Origin: Odobenus rosmarus divergens
Taxonomy: Eukaryota; Chordata; Mammalia; Carnivora; Odobenidae
Length of the DNA stretch: 64,000 nucleotides
Direction: 5' to 3'
Assembly (NCBI RefSeq): GCF_000321225.1
Contig: NW_004450276.1
Coordinates: 1,530,265 to 1,594,264 of the forward strand
The notes under the pieces are model-generated. The model worked only from the letters and a program-made list of their open reading frames with translations. It ran no database searches and was not told the DNA's origin. A program made the translations under genes and the position numbers. Shown piece after piece: positions 50,201 through 62,049 of the stretch (its first letter is position 1; each line of letters begins with the position of its first letter).

Positions 50201-50398
50201 ATAAGTCTTTTTCTTTTTAGATTATTTATTATTCGTCAGAGAGAGAGCACAAGCAGGGGGAGTGGCAGACAGAGGCAGAGGGAGAAGCAGGCTCCCTACT
50301 GAGCAGGGAGCCCGATGTGGGACTCGATCTCAGGACTCTGGGATCATGACCTGAGCCAAAGGCAGACACTTAACTGACTGAGCCACCCAGGCGCCCCT
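50201..50398 (-). mobile_element. CAN SINE, minus strand
   Basis: It ends in GAGCCACCCAGGCGCCCC. The target-site duplication TGTAACTGCTATGTTTTTTA lies at 50,181-50,200 and TGTAACAGCCATGTTTTTAA at 50,399-50,418. The left copy is part of the third tandem-repeat unit. Confidence 0.95.
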
Positions 50399-50419
50399 GT
50401 AACAGCCATGTTTTTAAAT

Positions 50420-51700
50420 GCTTGAATACCTGAGACCCTGAGAGACACCAGGAGTCCTGGGAGACACAGAGAGCATTAGGCCTTGGTGGGGGGAAGGTGA
50501 GATGGCTTGGTTAGGTTAGCTCATCAGACCGCTGTGCTGTGCAAGTAAGTGAGAATTAGATGTCGCTTGGATCTGAGCGCTCTCGGAGGACCACGAGGGA
50601 GTTACTTGCTGTTGGAAGAGAAAAAGAAGAAACCCTGTCGGTTCTGATTTGAGAGAAGACATGACCTGTGGACAGATCCTATTTAAGAAGCTGGCACCCA
50701 CCGCTGATGAAGACGTTCGAGTCCTCCCTAACTTCTGATTTGGGGACATCTCCTAGACAGGTCAAAAGAGAGAAAGTAGGAAATAATGAAGGTGCAAGTA
50801 GGAATTCTAAAGACCCAGAGTTGGAGGCAAGCTGGTGGAACAAGAGATTGCCACCAGGCAAGCGTGGGCTGATTTGTAACCCAGAAAGGATTCTTGGGGA
50901 TCAGTTGCAATGGCTCATCTGAAAGGACCAGGGGGCAGGGAGAACTTGAAATGGTAAAAGCAGCTACAGAGGTGTCTCACGGTCAGGTGGAAGTCCAGGA
51001 TATCAATGGGGACCCCCCTAAAACTAACTCAAGTTGGTGGTCTGAACAGTTGGGTCTATGGACAGAAAAAGCACAGGACTCAGAAGGGCTGCCAGATACG
51101 CTCTAATAACCAAATATTGCAGGACCAGACTTTCTTGGGCTCAAAATAAGAATTCTGTTTCTGTCAACTCTGAGAGTTTTAATTTTCATTTCAATTTTCT
51201 AGTGAAGGCCCTTCTAAAATACTTTTACCAGAATTAGGTAAAGAAAAGGATCAGGCGACATATGATCCACCGAGCTACACAGCTGGGGATGCCCTCAAGA
51301 CGAGTCATGGAAGAGACAGTGGCCATCGTCTTGGAGATGCACAAGACCTTGGACCAACATAGAGTTTGAAGCCTCCCAGACCAGAGAGCAGAGATGGCTC
51401 TAACTACCCAGCAGATGCCTCTTTAATCACCCCATTATACGAGCACAACCTCTGCTCACGGGTCGCTGTTTAAGACTGCCCACCTGCTCATGTGTGACGT
51501 TCATGGCATCTTAAGAGTGCTCTCAATTCTCTGCTCCCTTTGCAAAGCTGCAGTAATGGAGAAAGACAGCTCCTGGCACCATACATACCTGACCCCTGGG
51601 GACCACACAGGCAGGTGGTTGGTGCCTGGATACATTCATGGTGCCCAATTTGCTTGGTCTTTGTTCCACCTTGATGATTCCATTCCATGTCACCAGATAA
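50420..51700. other. No gene seen; intronic unique sequence
   Basis: Short overlapping open frames occur on both strands, with no supported splice boundaries. Confidence 0.4.
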
Positions 51701-52660
51701 CCTCTCCCTCCCGTTTTCCTCAATGGCTACCTACCCATTCACCAGTATCTGCCCTCCAAACTTCTCATGTAATCATGTGTCTTATCTCAGAGGAAAACGA
51801 CGCTGCCAGGTGTGAACTGATCTTTCGGGATCAGCCATCCTTACTTTCCATCTCAGAGGAAAAAGGTCTCTCTGCCCAACAAAAGGATAATGTACCTGCC
51901 ATCCCATCCCTGCCCGTCTCCTTTGAGATCTGGGCCCATCCCTTCATTTTGTTCCCTTGCCCTCCCACCGTCTCCTCCTCCTCCTCATGCTCAATTCTCT
52001 CCCAACTCAAGGTCAAAACCAAACAAAGCTCATTCTGCTATTCTCCTTTACCTACTGCCTTGTCTCTCAGATGGCACCCTGCTACTGTCACTTTTCTTTT
52101 CCTACAAATCCACTCAACAATTCTTGGAAAGCATCACCAAAGCTGGGGGGTGCTTTAGTCCTCCTACTTTACCTCCCAGTAGCTGAGCTGCAGACCCCCA
52201 CTCTGCACCTGGTCCCCATCACAGTCCTCTCTCCCTGGTCTTCTACCCTGCTCCCCGGGTTCTTCTTGTTTTGCCTGTTACCTTTATGCACCTGGCTGGT
52301 GTTCGGCGACAGCGTTCCCCAGGACTCCCGCCAGATCTCCTGTCTTCTCAGCCTGCCTGTTTTCTCGAAACATCTCCACCAACCTCCCTTCCCTTCCGCT
52401 CCATGCTCACTGCCCCCTGGGCGGTGGGTACACGTGTACATTTGATCCTGTCATTTCCCTGTGCAAAGCCCTTCCGTGAACCCCACCACCCTCAGGACAC
52501 ACTCCCCACTCCTTGACTGGACATACAGAGCCCTGTAGGACCTGGCCCCTAAGATTCCACTCTCATCTTTCACTGACAGTTTGCTAACTGCTCAGTGGTA
52601 CAAATTCCTCTTTCTCCATTCCTTGCAAATCTTGTATTATGGATTCTGACTGCTTTTATT
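51700..52660 (+). mobile_element. Probable L2-derived pyrimidine-rich sequence
   Basis: The right end, 'tgatcctgtcatttccctg' to 'agccctgtaggacctggccc' (52,444-52,560), is L2 text. Upstream sequence is pyrimidine-rich, which explains the long plus-strand open frames (222 and 162 codons). These have no protein-family resemblance. The left boundary is a guess. Confidence 0.45.
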
Positions 52661-52859
52661 ATTTAATTATAGAATTTATTTGTTTGGAGCTGGCAAGCAA
52701 GCCTTCAGGCACATTTTCATCACTTCACTGTGTCAGGGGGAAAAAAATCTTTAATAAGATTTGGGGGAAAACATACAAAAAAACAAGCATTTCTGCTATC
52801 ATTATCTGTGTGGCTGATCTGGTTTTTAGAAATGCTGTCTTTTTAAGTCAGTCTTGAGT

Positions 52860-54710
52860 TGAAAGCGATCACTTTACAAAGCCACCTGGCAAAATTTTGC
52901 AGAATAGCGAGAAGCTTGAGGACTACACAGCTCCTGCAAAAGGATAAAAATTAGGCCTCTGATGGTGCAAAGAATATCTCTTTTAAAACAAACAAGTAAT
53001 TCAATCCCTACAAGAGAATGTCACCAGTACTTAGTGGGCATCCACAAGGGCCTCTAAAACAGACTTTAAGTCACCTCCTAAGCTTGACTTGTAATTGATG
53101 CCGTCACGCAATCGGTCCCCTGGAGAAAAGTAATCTGACTGCAGGTGACTGAGGACTTTCTAGAACATCCAAATTCTATTTACGGTGGCCATAAAGGGGG
53201 CAAAACCGCAGTGTGAATCTAAATGAAAAGCTTAAAACCTAATCAATTGTAGTCTCTCTGAAGAAACGGTGTTTTAACAGATGGAGAATGCAGCCTAATA
53301 ATGGAAAACCCAAGACTAAGGAGTCTTCCACTGACTTTTCATGCTTCTTCCCCACTCCTGGGAAGAGGAGCCGAATGAGTCAACAGGACCTCCTAACCAC
53401 CCGCAGAAACCCCCTGCAGAGAGGGGTAAGAGGTGACAGGAACCACCTGGGCTCTGACTTGTTGAAGTCGTCAAGCAAAATTCTCCTTGCAATGTGCCCC
53501 CACCCCACCCCATAGTTTCCCTGAAGGACATGGGCAAGTACCCAGCCCACTGTAGAGTTTGACTGTTCTCTGAGTTTGGTTAACCCAAGTCTGCCTTTGA
53601 AACACCAATCATACACAGGAACTGACAAAACCAGGTCTTGGTGCTGACAGAGATGAGGGGCAGGCGCTGGCCTGCCTGTCCGTTCAGTCGTTCGCCATGG
53701 GATCAAAGGAGCCCAAAGCTTGTGCCACTGAGGATGGTGGCTACTGGAGAAAGGACAGTGAACAGGACAGCGTCCCTGCCGCCTTTGAGCAAGGAATCCC
53801 GTGAGGAGGACAGACAGGTAAGCGCACGCTTGCCAGGCCCACTTTGCAGAACGGATGCTGGCTATTTTCTATAATCATATTAATTTCAAGGAACCATCAA
53901 TCTGTGTTTTGGTGGATGTCATTTAATTCAAAGTAACAACAAGTGCTTTTCAAACAACCCCAAAGACCTTCACTCTTTTATCCATGAACACGGCAGCCAA
54001 CTGAGATTGCAGAAATTTCTGCAAACAATCTCTGCTGACTTGCTTTTACCTTAATGCTTGCCTGTCTTTGGTTACCCTTGGCAAAGATTAATTAGGTAGC
54101 TCTTTACACTACTAGATCAGGAACCATAATGTATTCTGGCCCCCCACCCAGCTGAAAGATAGTTTTCAAAAACGTACAATCATAAATCTCATACAGATAG
54201 AACGTGAACACGTGTTAAAGATTTTATTCTATTCATAATGACAAAATAGGTTCAAAGAAGAATCCACAGTACAGACACATTTATAGATCAGGAATATTGA
54301 GATGAATGCGCTAATGGGGGCCAAACAGGTGGAGAGGGGCGGGGAAGTCAACTGGACCTCTACCAGGTAGGACATAATTTGCATATTTATAGAAAGACTG
54401 ATTTTGCATTGCTGAGTTAACTACAACTTACAGAGTTGTAAAATTGCTCCCAAGGGATCGGAAATCAGATAACTCAGAGGTGTGTGATCTGAACAAGGCA
54501 AACTTATCCACTGAAGCACAAAATTTTCCCTAGAGCATTAACAGTATTGCTGCCCATCACTACAATGTTGAAGGAAAGATCCGTAGGAATGAACCTAATA
54601 GACTCCCGCTTCTGCTAAATTTCAGCCCTTCCACTACCACCGCTTGCCCCAAGGGGAACAGGTGGGCCAGGCTCAGGTGTGAGGCCTTTGGGGCAAACAG
54701 GGAAACATGG
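52860..54710. other. No gene seen; intronic unique sequence
   Basis: A plus-strand donor-like AGACAG|gtaagc at 53,813-53,822 follows a 60-codon open stretch, on the strand opposite to the accepted exons. It has no recognisable family or good acceptor, so I do not call it. Confidence 0.4.
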
Positions 54711-54716
54711 ACTCAC

Positions 54717-54774
54717 CTGCAAAGGTTGAAGTGATTTAGCAAAAGGACAAGTGTGATATGGAGATTAATTAAAA
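54717..54774 (-). CDS. Internal coding exon of an unrecognised minus-strand gene (first of three seen)
   Basis: This is a 58-bp exon read on the minus strand. Its donor is CAG|gtgagt, a near-consensus site. Its acceptor ends in GAAG and follows a long pyrimidine-rich stretch (about 54,775-54,830). Only one of three frames is open. It encodes LINLHITLVLLLNHFNLC, a hydrophobic helix-like segment that may be a buried amphipathic helix or part of a membrane helix. The exon begins with the last two bases of a codon and ends with the first two bases (AG) of the next. That end joins the phase of the exon at 46,839-46,928 and creates a serine. I do not recognise the protein. The upstream exon is not identified and should end one base into a codon. 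The acceptor is the weaker boundary, and the call rests mainly on phase continuity with the two downstream exons. Confidence 0.55.
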
Positions 54775-55164
54775 CTTCAAATCCAGATGAACAACAGGAG
54801 GGAACAAAACGAAGATGAGAGAAAATAGCACAATGGGAACAAATGGGCAAAGACAAGTGACAAGCACTGGAGCATCCGTGTCTCATCTCACAGTTCTCCA
54901 GGGGGCGATCCTTGGGGACTTGAGAGAAACTCAAATGTGTAGGGTTGGGGTGGATTTTGTCCACAGTGAAGCGTTTCTAAGTATTTTTTTAACCCACCTC
55001 CAACAATATTTTCTTGCTCAATTTAGCCAAAATTGTTTTGACTTTTCCTGAATGTGCTTTGAGTTTGAAATTCTTGGATAAACCCAGTATACTTTTAATA
55101 CTAATATCCATATTCCTTGAGGCAAAAATTCTGAACTGTCCTCCTGGTTAAGCATGAAGATCGT

Positions 55165-55438
55165 AAAAGCAGCATTTACTGCATGGTCACTAGGTGCCAG
55201 GTGCTATTTGAAACACTTTATACATGTGTCACCTCATTTATTCCTTGCAATGAATATACAAAGTAGGCCCTGTGTCCATTTTACAGATGAGAAAAACAGA
55301 GCCCGGGAAGATTAAAGAATATACCTAAAATCTCTCTGCTAGTTAGAACTGGAGTGGGTTCGCTATGGTTTGAGCCCAGATGCTATGGTTCTGTGTTCTT
55401 AACCACTATACTATTCTACCTCCACTAATAGGAGGGAA
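55165..55438 (-). mobile_element. MIR SINE, nearly complete
   Basis: 'ggtgccaggtgctatttga', 'ttttacagatgagaaaaaca', 'gtttgagcccagatgctatgg' and 'cttaaccactatactattc' follow the reverse-complement MIR along its length. Confidence 0.9.
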
Positions 55439-55514
55439 AATCTGTCCTTCAATGGAGAGCTACTCACTGTTTATAGCAACACCTGTCCCGACCTCCAGGT
55501 GACCTGATTCTGAA

Positions 55515-56015
55515 TCTATGGGGTCTGACGAAGACCCTCTCCTTGACCAAACTCTAGTCAGGCTCCTCTGAGCTTTTTCAACTAGACCCCATCCTTGGGC
55601 ATGTCCTTAGGAATTCAATTTTAGCAAGAATTCTGCTAAGTCAGTTCAGCAAGAAACCTTCATCCTCCACATGAGATCATCCTGAATATCTGACCAAATT
55701 CCTCATCTACTGTCCTACAGGTGGTATCTGACCACCGTGGCCTGCCTTCAGTGAGAATCCTGCCAGGCCAGTTCAGCCAGAATGCCCCCTTACCCTGATG
55801 CCTCCTCTTAGTAATTTTCCATCCACTAACCCCTGCCCTCTCATGCTCCTTGGCTATAAATTCCCCCATTTCCTTGTGATCGTCAGAGTTGAGCCCAATC
55901 TCTCTCCCCTACTTAAAACTCCACTGCAGTGGTCCCCATACCTATCTCGATTGAACTGAATACAATCTGTCTTTCCATTTTAAGATGGGTCATGAATAAG
56001 TTTTTCTTTAACAGA
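55515..56015 (+). mobile_element. Probable solitary endogenous-retrovirus LTR
   Basis: A TATA-box-like GGCTATAAATTCCCCC (55,853-55,868) is followed by 'gagttgagcccaatctctctc' and 'ttgaactgaatacaatctgtc', the usual promoter-to-polyadenylation layout of an LTR. Sequence upstream resembles U3 with imperfect internal duplications, such as the 'ttctgctaagtcagttcagc' and 'cctgccaggccagttcagcc' segments. No retroviral gene adjoins it. The family is unknown to me and the boundaries are approximate. Confidence 0.55.
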
Positions 56016-56454
56016 GCTATTTTGCAATTCTATAAATTGTAGCTAGCTGACAGCAACGGAAAAATAATTTTTGCCGATAGGCGTACAAATGAATTATGTC
56101 CAGTGGAGAGACAACTCTCTCCCACAGTGGGAAAATTAGGTTTGCCTCCATTTGCACATTCACCTCAATATTCCTGATCTAGAAGTGTGTTTGTTCCTTT
56201 GAACTGGTTGTTAATACCTTACCAGTTTCTTTACAGATGAGATAAACAAAATATTTCAAAAGTGTTCATTTTCATATCTGTATGAGAGGCATGTTTTTAC
56301 CTTTTCAATAAATCTTTTTTTTTTGTAAAACTATCTTTCAGCACTCTGAATGAGAGTGCTGAAAACATTTCCGAATTGAATAAACAGATTACCCTGATCA
56401 AGAAGATAAACACTAGTGGCAAGCTAACCATAGTTCGGATCTGTTGCACACTAG

Positions 56455-56612
56455 ATGCTTAGTTCCAAGAAAGTTATTTAACCGACTCTGTGCTTTCAGC
56501 TTTGTGGGAAAAATGGGGTTAATACTACCTCTTTGACAGATTTGATGCCGTTTATAAGAGATAATGCGTGGACACACTCAGCACAGTGGCTGGAACAGAA
56601 AGCTCACTTAAG
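56455..56612 (+). mobile_element. MIR SINE, plus strand
   Basis: 'aagttatttaaccgactctg', 'aaaatggggttaatactacc' and 'actcagcacagtggctgga' follow MIR order. Confidence 0.8.
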
Positions 56613-56649
56613 AAGGGCTCAGCAGGAGTCCTCAAGGTGCTGGTCACTA

Positions 56650-56825
56650 CGGAGGGTGCCTCTCAAAGCAATGCTTCTCAAATTACAATGTGCTTCTGAA
56701 TCACCTATGAGATTTATTAAGACGCAGATTCTGGGTCAGGAGGTCTGGGATTGGGCCTAATAGTCTGCATTTCCAACAAGCTCCCAGGTGATGCCAATCC
56801 TACTGGACTGAGCATCACGCTTTGA
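56650..56825 (+). mobile_element. MER5-type hAT-Charlie element
   Basis: 'gcttctcaaattacaatgtg', 'agaatc'-like 'tgaatcacctatgagattta', 'tctgcatttccaacaagctc' and 'ggtgatgccaatcctac' match the MER5 family. Confidence 0.85.
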
Positions 56826-56829
56826 GTGA

Positions 56830-57540
56830 AGTCTTAAAAGAACTTGATCACTGGTCAACCTGATCATCAAACATCTACCCTGATAGCTTTTCATAATAGC
56901 CTAGAGTAAGACTTTCAAGAAATGTAGGACTGTCTTACAGCCAGAAGCATTAGTGGGAAAAACAGTGAAACAACTAGAAAAATTACCAGAGTAAAATGAG
57001 TTAAGTGACCATGTCACTATCAAGAGTTTGTTGCTGTTTTTAGATTTTCAGATGAAAAGCTCAACACAGGAAATAATGTAAGAGGAGATTTATGGTACTG
57101 AGAACATTTAACATAATTGCTTTCCTAAGTCAAGATGTAGGGCTCATCTTCCCGGGAGCTCTGCTATAGAGAACACACAGCTAGCCTCCAGGGTCACTAA
57201 AACCAGCCCAACAAACACAACCCTCCAATGGGGATTGTTCCAGCAAACTGGATGGTAATTGAAGGATAAGACCTTTTCTCAGAAAGGACATGAGTTGGAA
57301 ATGTCTCTAAAATGTCAGTTAAAATCCATGTTTAAGTGTCCATATTAGCTATGCAATCCCTATCAAAGTTCTTCATCCCAGCCCCCCCCAAAAAAGAAAA
57401 AAAATTTCTCTGTCAGTTAAGTATTTCCTCAATAAAACACAGAGAAGTGAATTCTGAGATAAAAATTTAAATGAGAAAATAACTTTTATCTATATTCCAT
57501 GCTAAGCCTATAGTGGAGTTTGAGGTAGCCCTATAGCCAC
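56830..57540. other. No gene or clear repeat seen
   Basis: Unique sequence with no splice-flanked frame. Confidence 0.4.
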
Positions 57541-57560
57541 TGGATAACATTTAAGAATTT

Positions 57561-57765
57561 TTTTTTTGAGAGACAGTGCTCCCTTGCAAGCAGCGGTGGG
57601 GGGCGGGGTGTAAGGGGAGGGGCAGGGGAAGAGAGAGAATCTTAAGCAGGCTCCATGCCCAGCAGCAGAGCCCAACTCGGGGCTCCATCCCACGACCCTG
57701 AGATCATGACCTGAGCCAAAATCAAGAGTCTTATGCTTAACCGACTAAGCCACCCAGGCGCCCCA
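57561..57765 (-). mobile_element. CAN SINE, minus strand
   Basis: It ends in AAGCCACCCAGGCGCCCCA. The 19-bp duplication GGATAACATTTAAGAATTT lies at 57,542-57,560 and, with one difference, at 57,766-57,784. 'gaccctgagatcatgacctg' indicates an older subfamily. Confidence 0.95.
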
Positions 57766-57785
57766 GGATAACACTTAAGAATTTA

Positions 57786-58884
57786 AAACTATATAAATAT
57801 TTGAACCATAGCTACAATTTTAAAATAAGCTTAGTCATCAAAGAGCGAAAATAGTCTTATAACCTGGAAGTCCATAGTGCATTTTTACATAATCATATTT
57901 CATACTCATTTTCAGGAAAACACTAGGGTCAAACACTGGGAAGACGATTTCGTGCAATCTTCTTTCAAAAACAAAACGAACAAAGTTAAACAGGGTGGGT
58001 GCAATAGTTTCTGATCATCAGAGAAAGGAAAAGTCAAAGCAATGCAAACTGCTGCCAAGACCGGGAGCCAGTGTGGAAAAGCTGCCTAATCAATGTGGAA
58101 GCTCCAGGGAAATTATATGCTATTAAAACATAAACAATCCAAGAGCTGGGCATTGAACACATTTGAGCAGCGAGCAAAATCCTAATTTACTGGCTTACCA
58201 TTCCTAAGTAGTGGATGGTGATCTATCCTGTAAAGGCTACTTATGTTTACTTGTGGAATTAAAGGTTAGCGTCACCAGAACGAAAATCAGGGGAAAAAAT
58301 TGTTCACGAATCATGTGTGAACATTTGGGGGGCACGTTAGGTATGAAATAAAATGATATGTCATAATAAAGTAAAAGTAGCTAGTGGAACATTTCCTCTC
58401 ACTGTGGCAATTTTATAAATGTGAAATGAGGCAAGCTCTGTCAGAATGATGATGATTTTCAAAATTTTGAGACTACTTCATTCATTTTAATAGGAAGTAT
58501 CCCAGAAGCTCCCTATCTGTGAAGCTTTTTTTTTTTCTATGACCCATGTTTTTAAGACAGTGATGAAAAAACAATAAACTAGAATTTGTTCAAAAAGCAA
58601 CTTCTAGAATTTGCCCTTGTTTCACTGTTAAACATTTCTACACCTGCCTTGACATGATTGTGTCTTCCTCATCTCTTAGGGGCCCCTTTAATAAACCTGA
58701 ACAAGTGAGCAAATGGATAAATGATAACTAAACCTAAGGTACTGCAAGACTAACTCATTGAGCAGGGGGAAAAAAAAAAGATTTTGGAGTCATTCAGCCT
58801 GAAAAGTCAGAGAAAATGCTAGAAAAAAATTAACAGGAAGAATTAGAACAAAAAGGGTATTCTGATTAACCCACAGCTAATTAT
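57786..58884. other. No gene or clear repeat seen
   Basis: AT-rich unique sequence between two SINEs. A donor-like GAATG|gtaagc on minus near 58,200 has no usable open exon. Confidence 0.4.
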
Positions 58885-58901
58885 AAGATTTAACTACCCA
58901 G

Positions 58902-59100
58902 GGGACGCCTGGGTGGCTCAGTCGGTTGGGCCTCTGCCTTCGGGTCAGGTCATGATCCCAGGGTCCTGGGATAGAGTCCTGCATCGGGCTCCTTGATCAG
59001 CGGGGAGTCTGCTTCTCCCTCTGCCTCTGCCCGCAGTTCCCCCTGCTTGTGCTTGCTCTCTCGCTCTGACGAAAAATAATAAAATCTTTAAAAAAAAAAA
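58902..59100 (+). mobile_element. CAN SINE, plus strand
   Basis: The head is GGGACGCCTGGGTGGCTCAG. The 17-bp duplication AAGATTTAACTACCCAG lies at 58,885-58,901 and, with one difference, at 59,101-59,117. Confidence 0.95.
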
Positions 59101-59117
59101 AAGATTTAATTACCCAG

Positions 59118-61960
59118 AAGAACCCACTCCCTGTTCATTTTATTTATTTTACTGTACTTAAAATGATGTTGTCCAAATGTCCTTATTCATATTGAATGAA
59201 AGTGTAAGAGAATTGGCTAACCGAATTGACTGAGCTTAGGTAAACCGTAATCAGGAAGCATGAGGAGAGTGTCCTAAGAGACCTATCCATCTAAAATGGA
59301 GAGATATAATTACAGATGAAATTCAACAAGGAAACAGCACAACATAATAATCCTTGAAAAGATGAAACACAATTACTAGAATGTGGTGTTGGGTTCTGAG
59401 CAGCACAATCACATCTCATTTCAAGCCAACTCCATCCAGAGCAATAACCCTACTCAACACAACTCAACTCCTGATTATATTAAAGGCTATTAATCTCCCA
59501 ACTGCCAGTCACAATTTCCTATCTGATCAAATGTCCTGCTGTTATTACACTTAAAATTTGGAATAATCTGACTCTAGTTCAATCAGAGCTACTGCGTCTG
59601 GTTATGGATTTTTTTTTTTTTTTTTTTGGTTTGGCTGTTTGCTTTTTGCTTTGCTCCATCATGTTGGAACTTGGCAAAACCCCACATGATCTGTCTCCTT
59701 TTGGGACAAGACCTCTTTTCCTGGATGGCTCAGGTTCTCCTTATAAGTGCCTTTCCTCTGAAGGATATCCCTTCTTGCTCTTTAGCTAATTCCTAGTCCC
59801 ATTTCCTGCTCATCTGAGAAACTAGTCTCTGGGAGTGGGATCATACACGGTAATGAGTTCTAATGAGTTTTTAATGTATTGCACTTCACAAGGAACATAT
59901 TTGCATTAAAAAATAGGCTTTTAAGGATGTTTTTCTGTCCTCCTGTACAGCCCCATTTGCAAAGAAAGCTCCCCTCTGGTCTAGGCTGAAAACTGCAATC
60001 ACTTTGAGTCTCCAGGAGTGCTCCTGCCCTCAGGCCTTCACAGTCCCTTCCTACCTCTACCCAAGTCTCAACTTCCTGCCCCACTCCCATTGGACAGATT
60101 TGCCTTTTCCGGTTTTCACCTTGGGGATCTCTCTCTGCCATGGGCAGCAATCACTGTGACCACCCTCACATCACTGCCATCTGGCTCCTGTTGCCCTGGA
60201 CAACACCTGCCCTCACCCTACCCCCAGATCTGGCCTCCCAGAGCCTCACCCCAACCCACCAACCCAACACTGGCCAAACCAGCCTCAGCTCCTCTTGACT
60301 GAGGCTCAGAGAAATTAGTAATCCGATCAAAGGCCCTAAAGTAGGGATTCAGACTCCGAAATAGCCCCAAACGTTGGAAAAATGTTGGGCAGAGAGGAGC
60401 TCAAGTCATACCATGGGAGCCCCCGTTCCTACATTAAGTGTCAAGCAACAGGCCTGACCGGGTCATGCACAGGGATGACCCTCAGCGGAGACCAATTTGC
60501 TATGAATCCCTCCTGCGAGCCTAGGGGATCGATCCATCCACAGCTCCATCAAATGGCTGCATCCATCTGAAAATGCATGTTCCTGAGACACAGGCCTTTT
60601 AGGTACTTTGTCTACAAGAACTTTACAGGAATGCGTCTGTAATCAATGTAAGTGCATATTAACATAAGAGAATCAAGGAGAAGTGAGGTAAAGGCACACA
60701 CAGCGCTAGCATTTCGTTATCTAGCACGCCTCTTTTTCAATTCTATCAAAAACGGAATCTGTTCTATTCTTTGAATGCATTTTTTTTAAATTCAGAAATA
60801 CAATATTCAAAATGATTACTTTTATCACAGCTGTGGGTTTTTCCGTAGGCAATGAATGATTCCATCTAATTCAACTGCTTATTATCTTTTTTTCTCAACT
60901 CTAATATTTCTTTCCCAGTAATAACATATATTTCCTCAACTTTTAAAATCTCTTTATTAGACACAATTGAATGTAATTTGGGATTTACAAGTCTCACCAC
61001 ATTCTGATCCTGCCTGAACAATTCTGAACACAAAAAGTACAGACTGCATATAATTTCTTCAGAGTTCCTGTAACATTCTGCTTGAGACTCGTGAAATAAA
61101 AATTATGGTTCTTTGACATCTTTTCCATCTAGTCATTGCTGGAATCTGGAAAACACCAGAAGCCTTACTTCTCCAATGTCCCACTCTGAAACTTCTCACT
61201 TACAGGGTTGTTTGAAATGGAAGTAATGACCATTTTCCCAAGGGGGTTGGCCAAAGAGCTAAAACTAAGCAGAACCAGTCCTTTTTGATGCAATTATCTA
61301 GCCATTCATAAATCTATTTTATGTGCTATCATCTACATATTACGATTTTGTTCCTGGGTGTGACAGCTATGGTAGAATGCCTTAAGGAAATCAAAAGATA
61401 TTATATCTTATTGCATTACTTTAGTTTACTGGGCTGATACCTCAACTTAAAGTTTACCAAGTATCTCTATTTGGTACTCGGAATAATCCTGTGAAGTGAG
61501 TCCTTCTATCACCAATCTCATATACCAAATATAATTTCTTAGTGCTAATTTAGACGTTCTACGTGTCCAGCTCACTGAAGCTAGTATTCTCCCTGCAGTA
61601 ATTCCTCAATTGTACGGAGACCTCCCTCCAATACACACACCTGCCTTCATTTCTTTCCGTTCCCAACGCATGCCCCCCAAAACATGAATCCCCTTGCCTG
61701 GAAAATTCAGAGCTATGAAAATACCCAACCCCTGCCATCCAGGCCTACCCCCAACCGGCCAAATACTGCTGGAGAAAAAGCGCGCACTTCTGCTGAATGA
61801 CTGCACTTTAAATTCGGCTCTACAAACTTCAAATGGACATTTAATGATACCTGGCAATCCTCCTGTTTCCCACAGAAAGTTTAATCTCTCTCCAAATCAT
61901 TCCTTCATTTCTTCTCTTCTCTGCTCCCACCTTCCCCACCTCTACCCTCCTGTCAGTGGA
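59118..61960. other. No gene seen; unique and old-repeat sequence
   Basis: A T-run lies at 59,610-59,627. A small reverse MIR remnant ('gaggctcagagaaattag') lies at 60,300-60,360. No supported exon. Confidence 0.4.
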
Positions 61961-62049
61961 CAGCCTTACCTCGTACTCTATTGAGTGAACAGAAGCCCAC
62001 AGAGGGTAACGCGTTCGTACGCCTTCCGCTACATCTAAAACCTCTGGGT

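Noticed and set aside
51490..52158. 222-codon plus-strand open frame
   Set aside because: It lies in pyrimidine-rich, partly L2-derived sequence where stops are rare by composition. The product is Ser/Pro/Leu-rich with no motif, and overlapping frames are also long.
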